DNA from: an uncultured Bryobacterales bacterium
Lineage (GTDB): Bacteria > Acidobacteriota > Terriglobia > Bryobacterales > UBA6623
Direction: 5' to 3'
DNA length: 64,000 nt
Assembly (NCBI GenBank): GCA_951813065.1
Contig: CATOTH010000008.1
Span: 307,257-371,256 of the forward strand
The notes below the pieces were generated by a model that made no database searches, was not told the DNA's origin, and saw only the letters and a program-made list of their open reading frames with translations. Of this stretch, positions 42,948 through 52,140 are shown piece by piece; positions within the stretch are counted from its first letter, which is position 1, and each line of letters starts with the position of its first letter. The position numbers were made by a program, and so were the translations under genes.

Positions 42948-44066
42948 TCAGTTTTTTCGCTTGTAGAAGGGAATCGGGATTGTCTCGGCGACCACCGGGC
43001 GGCCACGGATCTCGATATCGATCCGTCCCCCGGGATTGGAGTATTCGATGGGCAGTATACACAGCCCGATATTCGCGCCCAGAGACGGCGCGGGCGAAGC
43101 GCTGGTTACTTGGCCAACTTCCTTGCCCTCGATCAAGACGCGGTAGCCGTCTCGCGCGATGCCCCGGCCCCGCATCTGGAAACCCACTACCTTGCGGGTG
43201 ATCCCTTCCGCCTTTTGGCGGGCCAGAGCTTCACGCCCTCGGAACGCTGGTTTCCGGAGTTTGACAATCCAGCCAAGTCCGGCTTCGTAGGGGGTGGTGT
43301 GAGCGTCGATCTCATGGCCGTACAGAGACATCGCAGCTTCCAGGCGCAATGTGTTCCGCGCGCCGAGCCCGCAGGGTAGGATGCCGTCTTTGCCGCCCTT
43401 CGCCAGGATGGCCCGCCAGACCCCCTCCGCCTCGGACGACGGGACGTATACCTCGAAGCCGTCTTCGCCGGTGTAGCCCGTACGGGCAACGATTGCCGGA
43501 ACACCGCAGAACTCGCCCCGTCCGAACCAGTAGTATCGCATCGAGACGAGATCCAATTTGGTCAGTCCGCTTGCCACGGACAACGCCCGGGGCCCTTGGA
43601 TGGCTATCTGAGCATAGTCCGTGCTTGTCAAGGCAACGGCGGCTTCGAAAGGGTTGTTATCCCGGATCCAAGCGTAGTCCGAGTCCTGATTCGACGCATT
43701 CACGCACAGGAAGAAGTGTTCGGAATTGATTCGATGAACCAGCAGGTCATCGACAAATCCCCCTTGCGAGTTGAGCAGGCCGGTGTACTGCGCTTGGCCG
43801 TCGCGGAGACTTGCTGCTCGGTTGCAGCACAAGGAGTCGATGAGATCGACCGCCTGCGGACCGTGGATTTCAATCTCCCCCATGTGGCTCACATCGAATA
43901 GCCCAACACCGGTTCGCACGGCCCGATGCTCGGCGACAATGCCCGTGTATTCAACAGGCATTTCCCAGCCGCCGAAATCGATCATCCGCGCTCCGGACGC
44001 TCGATGGATCTGATTCAGCGGAGTTCGCCGAGGACAGTCATGGTCGGATGCGTCAGCCATGTCCAT
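42948..44066 (-). CDS. gcvT: Aminomethyltransferase (glycine cleavage T protein)
   Basis: This 372-residue enzyme transfers methylene from aminomethyl-lipoyl-GcvH to tetrahydrofolate and releases ammonia. Family blocks visible are IDFGGWEMPVEYTGIVAEHRAVR, GLFDVSHMGEIEI, the folate-binding YTGEDGFEVYVP and LGARNTLRLEAAMSLYGHEID, and the barrel-domain GEVTSASPAPSLG-like stretch near the end. I chose ATG 44066, with GGGAG 8 nt upstream; a TTG 18 nt earlier overlaps that site. It is the first gene of the gcv operon. No glycine riboswitch core was found upstream, but an inverted repeat at 44164-44241 lies in its leader. Confidence 0.96.
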   Translation of the reverse strand: MDMADASDHDCPRRTPLNQIHRASGARMIDFGGWEMPVEYTGIVAEHRAVRTGVGLFDVSHMGEIEIHGPQAVDLIDSLCCNRAASLRDGQAQYTGLLNSQGGFVDDLLVHRINSEHFFLCVNASNQDSDYAWIRDNNPFEAAVALTSTDYAQIAIQGPRALSVASGLTKLDLVSMRYYWFGRGEFCGVPAIVARTGYTGEDGFEVYVPSSEAEGVWRAILAKGGKDGILPCGLGARNTLRLEAAMSLYGHEIDAHTTPYEAGLGWIVKLRKPAFRGREALARQKAEGITRKVVGFQMRGRGIARDGYRVLIEGKEVGQVTSASPAPSLGANIGLCILPIEYSNPGGRIDIEIRGRPVVAETIPIPFYKRKN

Positions 44067-45096
44067 GAATCGACTCCCGTCCAAGCCGCGTCTGGGTAGT
44101 CCGACTGCCTGCGCAGCTAATGCAGTTCGTAGTTGACAACTCGCTACTCCAACTGTCGAGGCAGGGTCTTGAATCGTTATGGGAACAGGGAACCCTGCTC
44201 ATGGGCGGGTGGCTCAGTCGCGCGGTTGCAATCCAAGACCCCGTTTCCTCGCACTAGGCCAGATTCTCTCCCCGGGGAACCTCCCAAGACGGCAATCGCG
44301 ACGATCGAATGCGCTGGCATTCCATAGTTGATCACGAACCATTTCCTCGCAAAATGTCACCGTTGTTGCTCGGCGCGTCCAAACACCGCCGATCAGTCAT
44401 GCTAGCAGACACGAAAAGGGCCGCCTTGCGCGTTGCGCGCACGATGCTGGCTTGATCGGAAGAGACGGCTGGCGCGGTCTCCGGAACGGGATCAGGTGCG
44501 GTTCGGAACGGGCTCCAATTCGGGAAGACACAGAGTTCGGATCCGTTCAGCGCGAGCCAGAAACGGGCTCCGGGAACGATGATTCGTTGAGCCCAATCAT
44601 CAAGGCTGGCGAGGCGAACACGAAGGGGTGCGCGTCCAAGCCAGCGCTGAGCCCGCCAACCCTCCCGATTTTTTCGTGTTGGAGGGCATCGTAGATCCAC
44701 CTGGGCACTGTCGCCAAACACGAGTCGCGCGTCCAGAGACCGCACATCTAAGTGACTGATACTGTCTTACTGTCTCAGTTGTTTGACTGAGACCCGTCAC
44801 CGGTGGGACAATCATACGTTGGAACTTGCGTCGCGATTCCCGCAGGTCTCGCGCCGAACCGGCCCGTGCGGTGTCTCCCAGCGTGCGACATCGCCGGCCA
44901 AGACTGTGTGGCCAATTACAAGCTCCAAAGCCGGGGCGAATATAGGCTGTTGCAGAGGTTGGATTGGAGACTCGACAATTTCAGACCACCGGAACTGACC
45001 GGATCACTGGAGATTGGGACTCGGCTATAGCCGCCACCAATGCGGATGGACCTCGTTACGCCAAATGCCCAATAGAGCCCCGTACCAACGACATCA
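44067..45096. other. About 1 kb upstream of gcvT, no gene seen
   Basis: I find no supportable gene; open frames on either strand read as random. The gcv promoter should be in the right-hand direction from 44066. The part next to the transposase fragment (44900-45096) may belong to or be scarred by the insertion sequence. Confidence 0.45.
44164..44241 (-). promoter_or_regulatory. Inverted-repeat-closed leader segment before gcvT
   Basis: GGGTCTTG (44164-44171) and CAAGACCC (44234-44241) are perfect 8-bp inverted repeats enclosing 62 nt, with an inner hairpin CAGGG-AA-CCCTG (44186-44197). On the gcv transcript this would be a closed multi-loop of ~78 nt ending ~98 nt before the gcvT start. It does not match the glycine-riboswitch core or a tRNA. 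It may be a leader RNA structure or chance. Confidence 0.3.
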
Positions 45097-45516
45097 TCAG
45101 TTGGAGCCCGAAGCGCTTCTCCGTGCCCGGGCCTTCCAGAGTCCTTCCTCGATCATCCACTTCCGAATGGTCTCCACGCTTAGCCCGCAATTGTATTCGT
45201 CAGCCAGCTTCCTGTGCGCCTTACCAGGCGCGAAGTCCGCGAACCCGTTGCGCAACAGTTCCACGATACGGCGGCGTTCCTCTACCGGGGTTGCGTTACC
45301 TGACGGTCGGCCCTTGCGCCGGGAAATCATCCCTTGAGGCCCTTCTTGCCTATATCGGCTAACGAGTCGCTTCACATGGCGAGGGGTCAGGTCCAGCATC
45401 TCAGCTGCCTTCCACTGCCGGAGTTTCTTGTCCACCACCGCTGCGATTACTTCTGCCCGGCGCCGTTCTTTCGAGGTCATCACTCCCGTCCTCTTTTGCT
45501 GAGTTTCGGTTCTCAT
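45097..45516 (-). mobile_element. ISNCY-like transposase, N-terminal fragment
   Basis: The N-terminal ~125 residues of an ISNCY/IS1202-type transposase are intact: SKERRRAEVIAAVVDKKLRQWKAAEMLDLTPRHVKRLVSRYRQEGPQGMISRRKGRPS (helix-turn-helix), then LLRNGFADFAPGKAHRKLADEYNCGLSVETIRKWMIEEGLW. The family continues with a basic linker and the DDE catalytic core, but here the frame ends after KARARRSASGSN at a stop at 45097. The catalytic domain is gone, so this is a 3'-truncated copy. The truncated product could still bind its own IS ends and act as a repressor. A likely start is the ATG at 45480. Confidence 0.8.
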
Positions 45517-46150
45517 TCGCTGCGGAAGATCCCAGAAATATTAAAGCCCCAGTGATACTTGCATGTCAAACGAGATGACATTTGAACTTGGCAATTCCGT
45601 CAGTGGCTCACTGCTAACAATATAAAAATGTCACCGACGCAGCCAATTTGCAGTCTCGCTCTCGTCGACTGAACGCCACGAGTGTCTCTTGAGGGGACCC
45701 TTGAAACCATCATCCTGCGTGCAACAAGGATCAACAGGCAGTTGACTCCAAGCAGTCCAGTCAGCAGCAGAATCAACGGAATCAATGCCAAAATTGTAGT
45801 ACAGCATTCACTCTCCCCAGTCCAAGGGTACTGCGATAGCGTCAACAAACCCTTGTCCTATCGGGGGGTAATAGGTTCCCGCGTTGCAGAGTGTCGACCG
45901 CCTTCTTGTGCAACTCAGTGGCGTTTCATTGGCATTGCCCATTGAGCTGCAACGGGGCACCGGACTCAGTCGACATCACGTCGACTGGTTCTGGACGACC
46001 GGCCGCTGGCCTTGTTGCATGCATCCGACTCGAGCGGCCTCGGCAGGTGCCCGATCGATGTCCCGATCCGATGGCGGTTCACGGTCAGGATTCAAGCCGT
46101 GGAGCGGCATCTCGGGCCGCTGGGGCTGGGGCGGCTAGAATATCGGGCTG
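45517..46150. other. Insertion-sequence left end and leader of sulfatase gene
   Basis: The first ~75 bp are the upstream end of the ISNCY-like fragment. The middle (45600-45850) is AT-richer and has an 82-codon minus-strand frame with one hydrophobic stretch (ILALIPLILLLTGLLGVNCLLILVA); composition bias can explain it, and I do not call a gene. The right part precedes the sulfatase start without a clear promoter. Confidence 0.4.
45564..45580. repeat. TGTCA...TGACA inverted repeat at IS end
   Basis: TGTCA-N7-TGACA lies ~50 bp upstream of the transposase fragment, where its left terminal repeat is expected. It is probably the IS tip; the partner end is lost with the 3' half. Confidence 0.4.
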
Positions 46151-47584
46151 ATGCCCGTAGAGAGGCCCAACATCATCCTCATCATCACCGACCAGCAACG
46201 GTTCGATACGATCCGCGCGCTCGGCCATTCCCACATGGACACGCCGCACCTCGATCGCCTCGTGCGTGAGGGGGTGACATTCACCAACTGCCACGTCCCA
46301 GCCGCCTCGTGCGCACCTTGCCGAGCCAGCCTCTTTACTGGCCAATATCCCCATTCGCACGGAGTCTTGCGCAACGGCGACCGCTGGAGACACAGTTGGG
46401 TCGAGAACTTGAAGCGATCAGGCTATAACACGGTCAACATTGGCAAGATGCATTCGTTTCCGTACAACGAACTGTTCGGTTTCCGCCAGCGTTACACGGT
46501 CGAGAACAAAGATCGGCATCTCGAAGGGCGCTACTTCTTCGACGAGTGGGACAAGGCGCTCCGCGCGCGTGGACTCAAGAAACCGGGACGGCTCTCGTAC
46601 CGGAGCTTGCCTGACTACAGGGAGCGCCTCGGCGCCTTCGAGTGGCCCATCGACGAAGACATGCATCCCGACACGTTTGTCGGTGGGCTTGCGACATGGT
46701 GGATCGAGCACTACCCCAAGACGGAGCCGTTGTTTCTGGAGATCGGATTTCCTGGTCCGCACCCACCCTACGATCCGCCCACGAGTTATTCCGACCCGTA
46801 CATGAAGAAGGCTCTGCCCCTGCTGGAAGTCACTCAGGCGGAACTTGACGGCCAGCCCGAGGCGTATCGAGGCATGATCGAGCACAACTGCGAAGTCGAC
46901 CATGACTCCGTTGTTCACCAGTGGCATCCCACTCGGGAACAGCGCCACAGGCAACGGGCCTACTACTGCGGAAACGTCACCCTGATCGACGAGCAGATCG
47001 GGAAGATCATGGAATCTCTTGAATCGTGCGGCTACTTGGAAGACTCAATTGTCATCTTTACATCGGACCACGGTGATTGCCTCACTGATCATGGACACAG
47101 CCAGAAATGGACCATGTACGACACAGTGACTCGCATGCCTCTTGTCGTTTGGTCTCCTCAGAGGTTCGCCGGGGGACGTCAGCTAGACGGGCTCTGCTCC
47201 TTGCTCGACGTCGGGCCAACGATCCTTGAGCTGGCCGGATTGGAACCTCCGCGGAAGATGGAGGCGGAGTCACTGGTAGGCGCCTTGGAAGGGCGGGCGT
47301 GGGACGGTCGCGAACATGTCTATTGCGAGTCTGCGCGAGACGTGAACTTCACGACCAACGACTTCCAGACAATGGTGCGCAGCAGAGATTGGAAGCTGGT
47401 GCATTTCCTCGACGCAGAGGACGGGCAACTGTTCAATCTGAACGAGGATCCGGACGAGGTGTGCAATCTCTGGAACGATCCTGCCTGCCAGGACAAGAAA
47501 CGTGAACTGCTGGACACGTTGCTCGCCTGGAGAATTCGCAGCCAGTACGACCATGCGGGCTGGGAGTTCGAGTACTTGGATTGA
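46151..47584 (+). CDS. Cytoplasmic-type sulfatase
   Basis: This 477-residue alkaline-phosphatase-fold sulfatase lacks a signal peptide: it opens directly with RPNIILIITDQQR. The signature C-x-P-x-R is CAPCR in AASCAPCRASLFTGQYP (residues ~55-59), giving a formylglycine precursor. The later metal motif is IVIFTSDHGDCLTDHGHSQK. The C-terminal block (FTTNDFQTMVRSRDWKLVHFLDAEDGQLFNLNEDPDEVCNLW) is the substrate-side subdomain. This layout is close to choline-sulfatase and iduronate/heparan-type sulfatases. It is distinct from the secreted sulfatase at 12.2 kb. Either an intracellular sulfate ester or export by another route must be assumed. Confidence 0.92.
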   Translation: MPVERPNIILIITDQQRFDTIRALGHSHMDTPHLDRLVREGVTFTNCHVPAASCAPCRASLFTGQYPHSHGVLRNGDRWRHSWVENLKRSGYNTVNIGKMHSFPYNELFGFRQRYTVENKDRHLEGRYFFDEWDKALRARGLKKPGRLSYRSLPDYRERLGAFEWPIDEDMHPDTFVGGLATWWIEHYPKTEPLFLEIGFPGPHPPYDPPTSYSDPYMKKALPLLEVTQAELDGQPEAYRGMIEHNCEVDHDSVVHQWHPTREQRHRQRAYYCGNVTLIDEQIGKIMESLESCGYLEDSIVIFTSDHGDCLTDHGHSQKWTMYDTVTRMPLVVWSPQRFAGGRQLDGLCSLLDVGPTILELAGLEPPRKMEAESLVGALEGRAWDGREHVYCESARDVNFTTNDFQTMVRSRDWKLVHFLDAEDGQLFNLNEDPDEVCNLWNDPACQDKKRELLDTLLAWRIRSQYDHAGWEFEYLD

Positions 47585-47646
47585 TGCCCCCGGGACGGGT
47601 GATCGCCCGGCTCCAGCGGAGGTGGCACCGTCGTACACTGGGTTGA

Positions 47647-48459
47647 ATGGCAGGCACGCTGACACTCGGAATCGTCGGGGTCGGAAACCTGGGCGGTGCA
47701 TTGGCCGAGGGGGCGCTGGCTGCAGGCGCGGTAGGAAGGGTCGTCGGCTCAGACGTTTCGAAAGAGCGTCTAACGGAGCTCACGGAACGTCTGGGCGACC
47801 AGTTCCAGAGTGCGACCCCGCAGCAGGCCACTGCCTCGGCCGACATCGTCGTCGTGGCGGTCAAACCGCATCTGGTCCCCGTGGTCCTGAGGCAAATCAA
47901 AGGCAGCCTGCCCGCCGGTTCCGTCGTGGTTTCCGTTGCCGCCGGCGTGCCAACCGCCAAGATTTCGCCAAGCTTACCGGACCGCTGGCCCATTGTTCGT
48001 GCGATGCCGAATCTAGCGATGGTTGTCGGAGCGAGCGCGACCGCGCTGTGCGCCAACGAGCACGTGTCGGAGGAGCAGCTTGACAGCATCGAGACTGTCT
48101 TTCGTTCGGTTGGCACGACGGTTCGCGTCGATGAGTCAATGATGCATGTTGTGACGGGGCTCACCGGAAGCGGCCCCGCCTACGTCAGTGTTCTCATCGA
48201 TGGCCTCATAAGCGGTGCCGTGAAGAAGGGGCTTTCGACGGATTTGGCTCGAGAACTGGTCGTTCAGCTCTTCTACGGCTCGGCGAAGCTCCTGCAGGAG
48301 ACTGACTTGCATCCATCTCAGTTGAGGGATCGAGTCACGACTCCGGGGGGGACGACGATTGCGGGTTTATCCGAGTTGGAGGCGCATGCGGTTCGGTCCG
48401 CGCTGATGTCCGCCGTTGAAGCGGCCGCTGAGCGTTCCGAAGAACTCGCCCAATCCTGA
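47647..48459 (+). CDS. proC: Pyrroline-5-carboxylate reductase
   Basis: This 270-residue enzyme makes the last step of proline synthesis (P5C to proline, NADPH). The N-terminal Rossmann loop is GIVGVGNLGGALAEGAL. VVVAVKPHLVPVVL follows, and the family signature VHVVTGLTGSGPAYVSVLIDGLISGAVKKGL is seen as MHVVTGLTGSGPAYV (residues ~165-180), then RDRVTTPGGTTIAGLSELE. Full length and unremarkable. The stop is 9 bp from the convergent end of the phosphodiesterase gene. Confidence 0.96.
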   Translation: MAGTLTLGIVGVGNLGGALAEGALAAGAVGRVVGSDVSKERLTELTERLGDQFQSATPQQATASADIVVVAVKPHLVPVVLRQIKGSLPAGSVVVSVAAGVPTAKISPSLPDRWPIVRAMPNLAMVVGASATALCANEHVSEEQLDSIETVFRSVGTTVRVDESMMHVVTGLTGSGPAYVSVLIDGLISGAVKKGLSTDLARELVVQLFYGSAKLLQETDLHPSQLRDRVTTPGGTTIAGLSELEAHAVRSALMSAVEAAAERSEELAQS

Positions 48460-48468
48460 CGACGGCCG

Positions 48469-50430
48469 TTACAGCAGGGACACTCCCTGCATGTCGTACG
48501 GCTTCGGGATTCCGAAGAAGCTAAGGATCGTGACAGGCAAGTCTGCGATCTGCGGGTTGTCTCCCCGTAGCGGGTGGCTGCAGAACAAGCAGCCGGGAAC
48601 GAGTTCGTGTGCCATCGAATGGTCGCCCGCCCATGCCCAGGGGTTGAGATCGAGAATCTTCGCTCCGCTCTCCCCCATGACCGAATCGGAAGAAGACCGG
48701 TAGCCGGGAGTGTAGCCGACGAGAAGCTCTGGCATTTCGCGCGTGAATTCGCCCGAATACACCTCGTTGCGGTGATAGACGCGATGGACCGGCCGCTCAC
48801 CTGTATCAGAGTCGACGATTGCCTCAAGCTCGCTTGCGATGCGTCGGGAGATTCGGTCGGCCTCCGCGTCGCCGAGGGTTCCCTGACCCTCTCGGCCGAC
48901 TCGGTTCATGTACAGTCCGTTGAAGCCGATTCCGTAAGCGGCCGTCTTCGACCAATCGATATCCTCCAGGCTTGCGGATTCCTTGCTCGCGGCTTCGGCC
49001 TTGAGTGCTAGGTAGCCTTCCTCCCGGAGCCACGAGTTGAGATGGAACTGGCGGCTGAATGGTGCGAACCCATGATCTGAGCAGACAACTATCAGGGTGT
49101 CGTCATCAGCCGCTGGCAGGACCCTGCCGAGCAGCTTGTCCATCTCCTCGTACAGGTGGTGGATGTACCCGGAGAAGCGGACATCGCTCGCCCCGTGCAT
49201 CGGGTGAGTCTTGTCCATGTTTCTCCAAAGCATGTGCGCGTCCTGGTCAGTGCTGGAAACGTAGAAAAAGAACAGGCCTTCCCGAAATCGCTCCCACTCG
49301 TGCTCGAAGAGCCGCAAGCGGTCCTTGAGGATCAGTTCCGCTTGCTTGACGTAACCCTCGTCTTCAATCACGCGGCTGTCCAGGGCCCGTGTGTCGGACG
49401 GTAGCCCCTTCGTCCAGAACGGTCCGATCTCACTTGCGATTTCGTGTCCCGCCTCAGCCGGGAAAGTCACTGGCATCGCCTGCTCAGCGGGGTCGATGTT
49501 TATGGGGGTGACGTAGAGCTTCAAGTGAGGATGGGCTTGCTTGAGATAGAAGCGGCAGATTCCCGATATCCCCAGTAGCCACGACGCCACGTCAAAGCGT
49601 ACCTGCACCCAGTCGCTGTACTCGCCTTGCTGGAGCAGGATCCTCTTCCCCTGCACTTCAAGCAGCACTGTGTCGTTCGTCGGATCCACATCGACGGAAA
49701 AAGGAATGCGGAGTTCCGCGCGATCCTTGCGAATGAAGTTGCCGGGGCCCGCGAGTTGCGCTTCGACACGGCCCCCTCGCAATTCCACTTGGTGCACGAG
49801 GCCGCCGGCAATTCCGGGATACTCCTCGCTAACGTCGGTGGTGTAGTAGTTGAATCGTCCCAGGGAGTCTGCCACATCGGGCGTTCCCATTCCGCTGACG
49901 GCGCGAGTTGCCGTGTCGTCAACGGGGAAGTTGGTCGGGATCTTGATCACCGTGGTAGGGATGCCGGCATCGGTGAGATAGGTCCAGAATGGGACACCGA
50001 CCCGCTTGTTGACCACTCCAGGGCCACCCATGCCCAGCTCGTAGTTGCCAATGCTGAGGGTCCGGTCCGGCGGCCGCGTTTCCCAGATCGAGAAGTATGG
50101 CTGGTATGTGATTGGATCCCGCATTACGAAATCCGCGATAGTGTGGCTTCCCGGGTCCGTCCCGGTGATGAAGGTGCTCCATGCCACCGGGCTGAGTGCC
50201 GGCATCGTCGTGCCGAGCTTCCGAAAAGTGCCAGTCGAAGCCAGCTTCTTGAAGTTCGGCGCCCGCCCCTGGTCCATGAGGGCTTGCACGATCTTCGGAT
50301 CGAGGCCATCCAGCCCAAGCACGACGACTCGGCGAGGCGTCGGCGCGTTCTTGGGCTCGCCAGAGCAGCTCAGAGTCAGGCCTGAGGTGCCAGCGGCCAG
50401 TGATGTCGCGAAGCTGCGGCGGGTAATCAT
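48469..50430 (-). CDS. Tat-exported phosphodiesterase/alkaline phosphatase superfamily protein
   Basis: This 653-residue protein begins MITRRSFATSLAAGTSGLTLSC, a twin-arginine-like signal (TRRSF) joined to a lipobox-like end (TLSC), so it is probably exported folded and may be a lipoprotein. VVVLGLDGLDPKIV and TTMPALSPVAWSTFITGTDPGSH give the metal and Thr/Ser nucleophile motifs of type I phosphodiesterase/nucleotide pyrophosphatase (PF01663). STDQDAHMLWRNMD and TLIVVCSDHGFAPFSRQFHLNSWL supply the later His/Asp ligands. The substrate is unknown (nucleotide, lipid or glycan phosphodiester). It starts 14 bp after the uxaC stop on the same strand and may be co-transcribed with it. Confidence 0.88.
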   Translation of the reverse strand: MITRRSFATSLAAGTSGLTLSCSGEPKNAPTPRRVVVLGLDGLDPKIVQALMDQGRAPNFKKLASTGTFRKLGTTMPALSPVAWSTFITGTDPGSHTIADFVMRDPITYQPYFSIWETRPPDRTLSIGNYELGMGGPGVVNKRVGVPFWTYLTDAGIPTTVIKIPTNFPVDDTATRAVSGMGTPDVADSLGRFNYYTTDVSEEYPGIAGGLVHQVELRGGRVEAQLAGPGNFIRKDRAELRIPFSVDVDPTNDTVLLEVQGKRILLQQGEYSDWVQVRFDVASWLLGISGICRFYLKQAHPHLKLYVTPINIDPAEQAMPVTFPAEAGHEIASEIGPFWTKGLPSDTRALDSRVIEDEGYVKQAELILKDRLRLFEHEWERFREGLFFFYVSSTDQDAHMLWRNMDKTHPMHGASDVRFSGYIHHLYEEMDKLLGRVLPAADDDTLIVVCSDHGFAPFSRQFHLNSWLREEGYLALKAEAASKESASLEDIDWSKTAAYGIGFNGLYMNRVGREGQGTLGDAEADRISRRIASELEAIVDSDTGERPVHRVYHRNEVYSGEFTREMPELLVGYTPGYRSSSDSVMGESGAKILDLNPWAWAGDHSMAHELVPGCLFCSHPLRGDNPQIADLPVTILSFFGIPKPYDMQGVSLL

Positions 50431-50443
50431 CGCTTCCCGGCTG

Positions 50444-51850
50444 CTAGACGCCCTCGAGCCGGAGGTATTCCCTCGCGTTGCTGAAGCACAGGTTCTCGAC
50501 CATCCCGCCAACTAGGGATTCGTCGTTTGGGAGTTCGCCGCGGGCCATGTCCTGTCCAAGAAGATTGCAGAGTACCCTTCGGAAGTACTCGTGGCGCGGA
50601 TACGACATGAAGGATCTCGAGTCAGTCAGCATCCCCACAAAGCGTGATAGCAGCCCCACGTTCGAAAGGCAGTTCAACTGCCACTCCATCGCTTCTTTCT
50701 GGTCGAGGTACCACCAGCCTGACCCGAACTGCATCTTGCCGGCAATCGTGCCGTCCTGAAAATTGCCCAGCATCGTTGCAAACGTGTAGTTGTCGACTGG
50801 GTTGTTGTTATAGAGGATCAAGCGAGGTAGCGATTCCTCGCTGTCGAGCGTGTCGAGATAACGACCAAGCGCCGCGACGTGGTCCCAGTCCCCGATCGAA
50901 TCAAATCCGGAATCCGGGCCGCAAATCCGGGCGCCCCGGGAACTGTTGTTGCGACGGGCACCCAGATGGAGCTGTTTCGTCCAGCCCTTCTCGGAATCCA
51001 GCCTGCCGAAGAAAAGCATCATAAAGGCCGCGAACCGGGCATGGTCCGATGGTTCGCAGGGCGTCCCGCCCCGGGCACTGTCAAATGCAGCCTCAGCAAC
51101 CGATTCCGGGGCGACGTCGCTGTAAACGAAGTCCAGCCCATGATCCGACAGACGGCAGCCCATTTGGTGGAAGTGATCGTGCCGCTGGCGGAGCCCGTCG
51201 AGAAAGTCCTGGAACGAACGGATTTCGCAGTTTGCAACGGCTTCGAGCTTGGCCACCCACGAGTTGAAGAGCTCAGGCCTGTCCACCGCGTGGGCTTTGT
51301 CCGGCCGGAACGCCGGATAGACCTTGGTCGACAGGCCCGATTCAGCGATCCGCTTGTGATGGGTGAGGCTGTCGGTCGGGTCGTCTGTCGTACAGAGGGC
51401 GCGGACATCGAACCGCTGGAGGATCCCTGCGACGCTGAGGTCGCTGCTGGCGAGCTGCTCCTTGGTGAGTCCCCACACCGCTGGGGCGTTCGATTCGTCC
51501 AGCAACGAGTCGAATCCGAAGTACCGCTTCAGTTCGAGGTGGCTCCAGTGGTAGAGGGGGTTGCGCAGAGTGGCCGGGACGGTCCTTGCCCACGCCAGGA
51601 ACTTGTCGTACGGTTCCGCGTTACCCGTGCAGTACTCCTCGCCCACGCCGTTGGCCCTCATCGCGCGCCACTTGTAGTGGTCGCCCTCGAGCCAGATCTC
51701 GAACAGATCGCTGAATCGGCGGTTCGAAGCCACGTCCTCGGGCGGGAGATGGCAGTGATAGTCGAGAATCGGCTGATCCTTGGCGTAGGTGTGGTAGAGC
51801 CGCTTGGCGGGTTCGTTGCTAAGAAGAAAATCTTCGTGGATAAAGGACAT
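50444..51850 (-). CDS. uxaC: Glucuronate/uronate isomerase
   Basis: This 468-residue enzyme is the amidohydrolase-fold uronate isomerase: D-glucuronate to D-fructuronate and D-galacturonate to D-tagaturonate. DYHCHLPPEDVASNRRF carries the metal HxH. TTDDPTDSLTHHKRIAESG is the mid-protein signature, followed by KVYPAFRPDKA and, late, the LSNVGLLSRFVGMLTDSRSFMSYPRHEYFRR block. Length matches UxaC. The ATG at 51850 begins SFIHEDFLLSNEPAKRLYH. Other hexuronate genes (uxuA, uxaB, kdgK) are not in the window, but a tagaturonate epimerase lies at 59.6 kb. Confidence 0.96.
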   Translation of the reverse strand: MSFIHEDFLLSNEPAKRLYHTYAKDQPILDYHCHLPPEDVASNRRFSDLFEIWLEGDHYKWRAMRANGVGEEYCTGNAEPYDKFLAWARTVPATLRNPLYHWSHLELKRYFGFDSLLDESNAPAVWGLTKEQLASSDLSVAGILQRFDVRALCTTDDPTDSLTHHKRIAESGLSTKVYPAFRPDKAHAVDRPELFNSWVAKLEAVANCEIRSFQDFLDGLRQRHDHFHQMGCRLSDHGLDFVYSDVAPESVAEAAFDSARGGTPCEPSDHARFAAFMMLFFGRLDSEKGWTKQLHLGARRNNSSRGARICGPDSGFDSIGDWDHVAALGRYLDTLDSEESLPRLILYNNNPVDNYTFATMLGNFQDGTIAGKMQFGSGWWYLDQKEAMEWQLNCLSNVGLLSRFVGMLTDSRSFMSYPRHEYFRRVLCNLLGQDMARGELPNDESLVGGMVENLCFSNAREYLRLEGV

Positions 51851-52140
51851 CCGGTCGCTCCGGCACAATTCTCATGATAGCCATCCAAGCCTCGCGCTCG
51901 TAGCGGGACTCCCATCACCCAGGACTATTTCTTGTTCGTGGTTGAGGCGGCGGACAGCCGTGGGTGAGAGGCTGAGGGGCTCTGTCCGCTAGACGTTGTG
52001 ACCCTCGGTTCCTCGCGGTCTGGCCCTCAAGGGCCGGAAATCTTGTTGTCGAACTGTCACTTTGGGTCCGATGGGGCCATTGCCGACCCAGCCCCGGGCT
52101 CTGGACGTGCGCGCGGTCACCGTGCGCCCGACCTTCGGTG
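51851..52140. other. Gap before the ISAs1 remnant, no gene seen
   Basis: No supported gene. It probably holds the uxaC promoter at its left and degenerate insertion-sequence material at its right, where GC content rises. Confidence 0.4.

Noticed and set aside
44202..44241. tRNA-like start GGGCGGGTGGCTCAGTCG
   Set aside because: The D-stem has no partner and no anticodon arm or T-loop follows at the right distance.
44084..44340. Glycine riboswitch upstream of gcvT
   Set aside because: The conserved core words (GGAGA, CCGAAGG, CTCTCAGG) are not present on the gcv strand.
45600..45848. 82-codon minus-strand frame with a hydrophobic stretch
   Set aside because: A single hydrophobic run in AT-rich sequence is expected by chance; no ribosome-binding site or family.
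47433..48164. 243-codon minus-strand frame
   Set aside because: Shadow of proC and the sulfatase end on the opposite strand.
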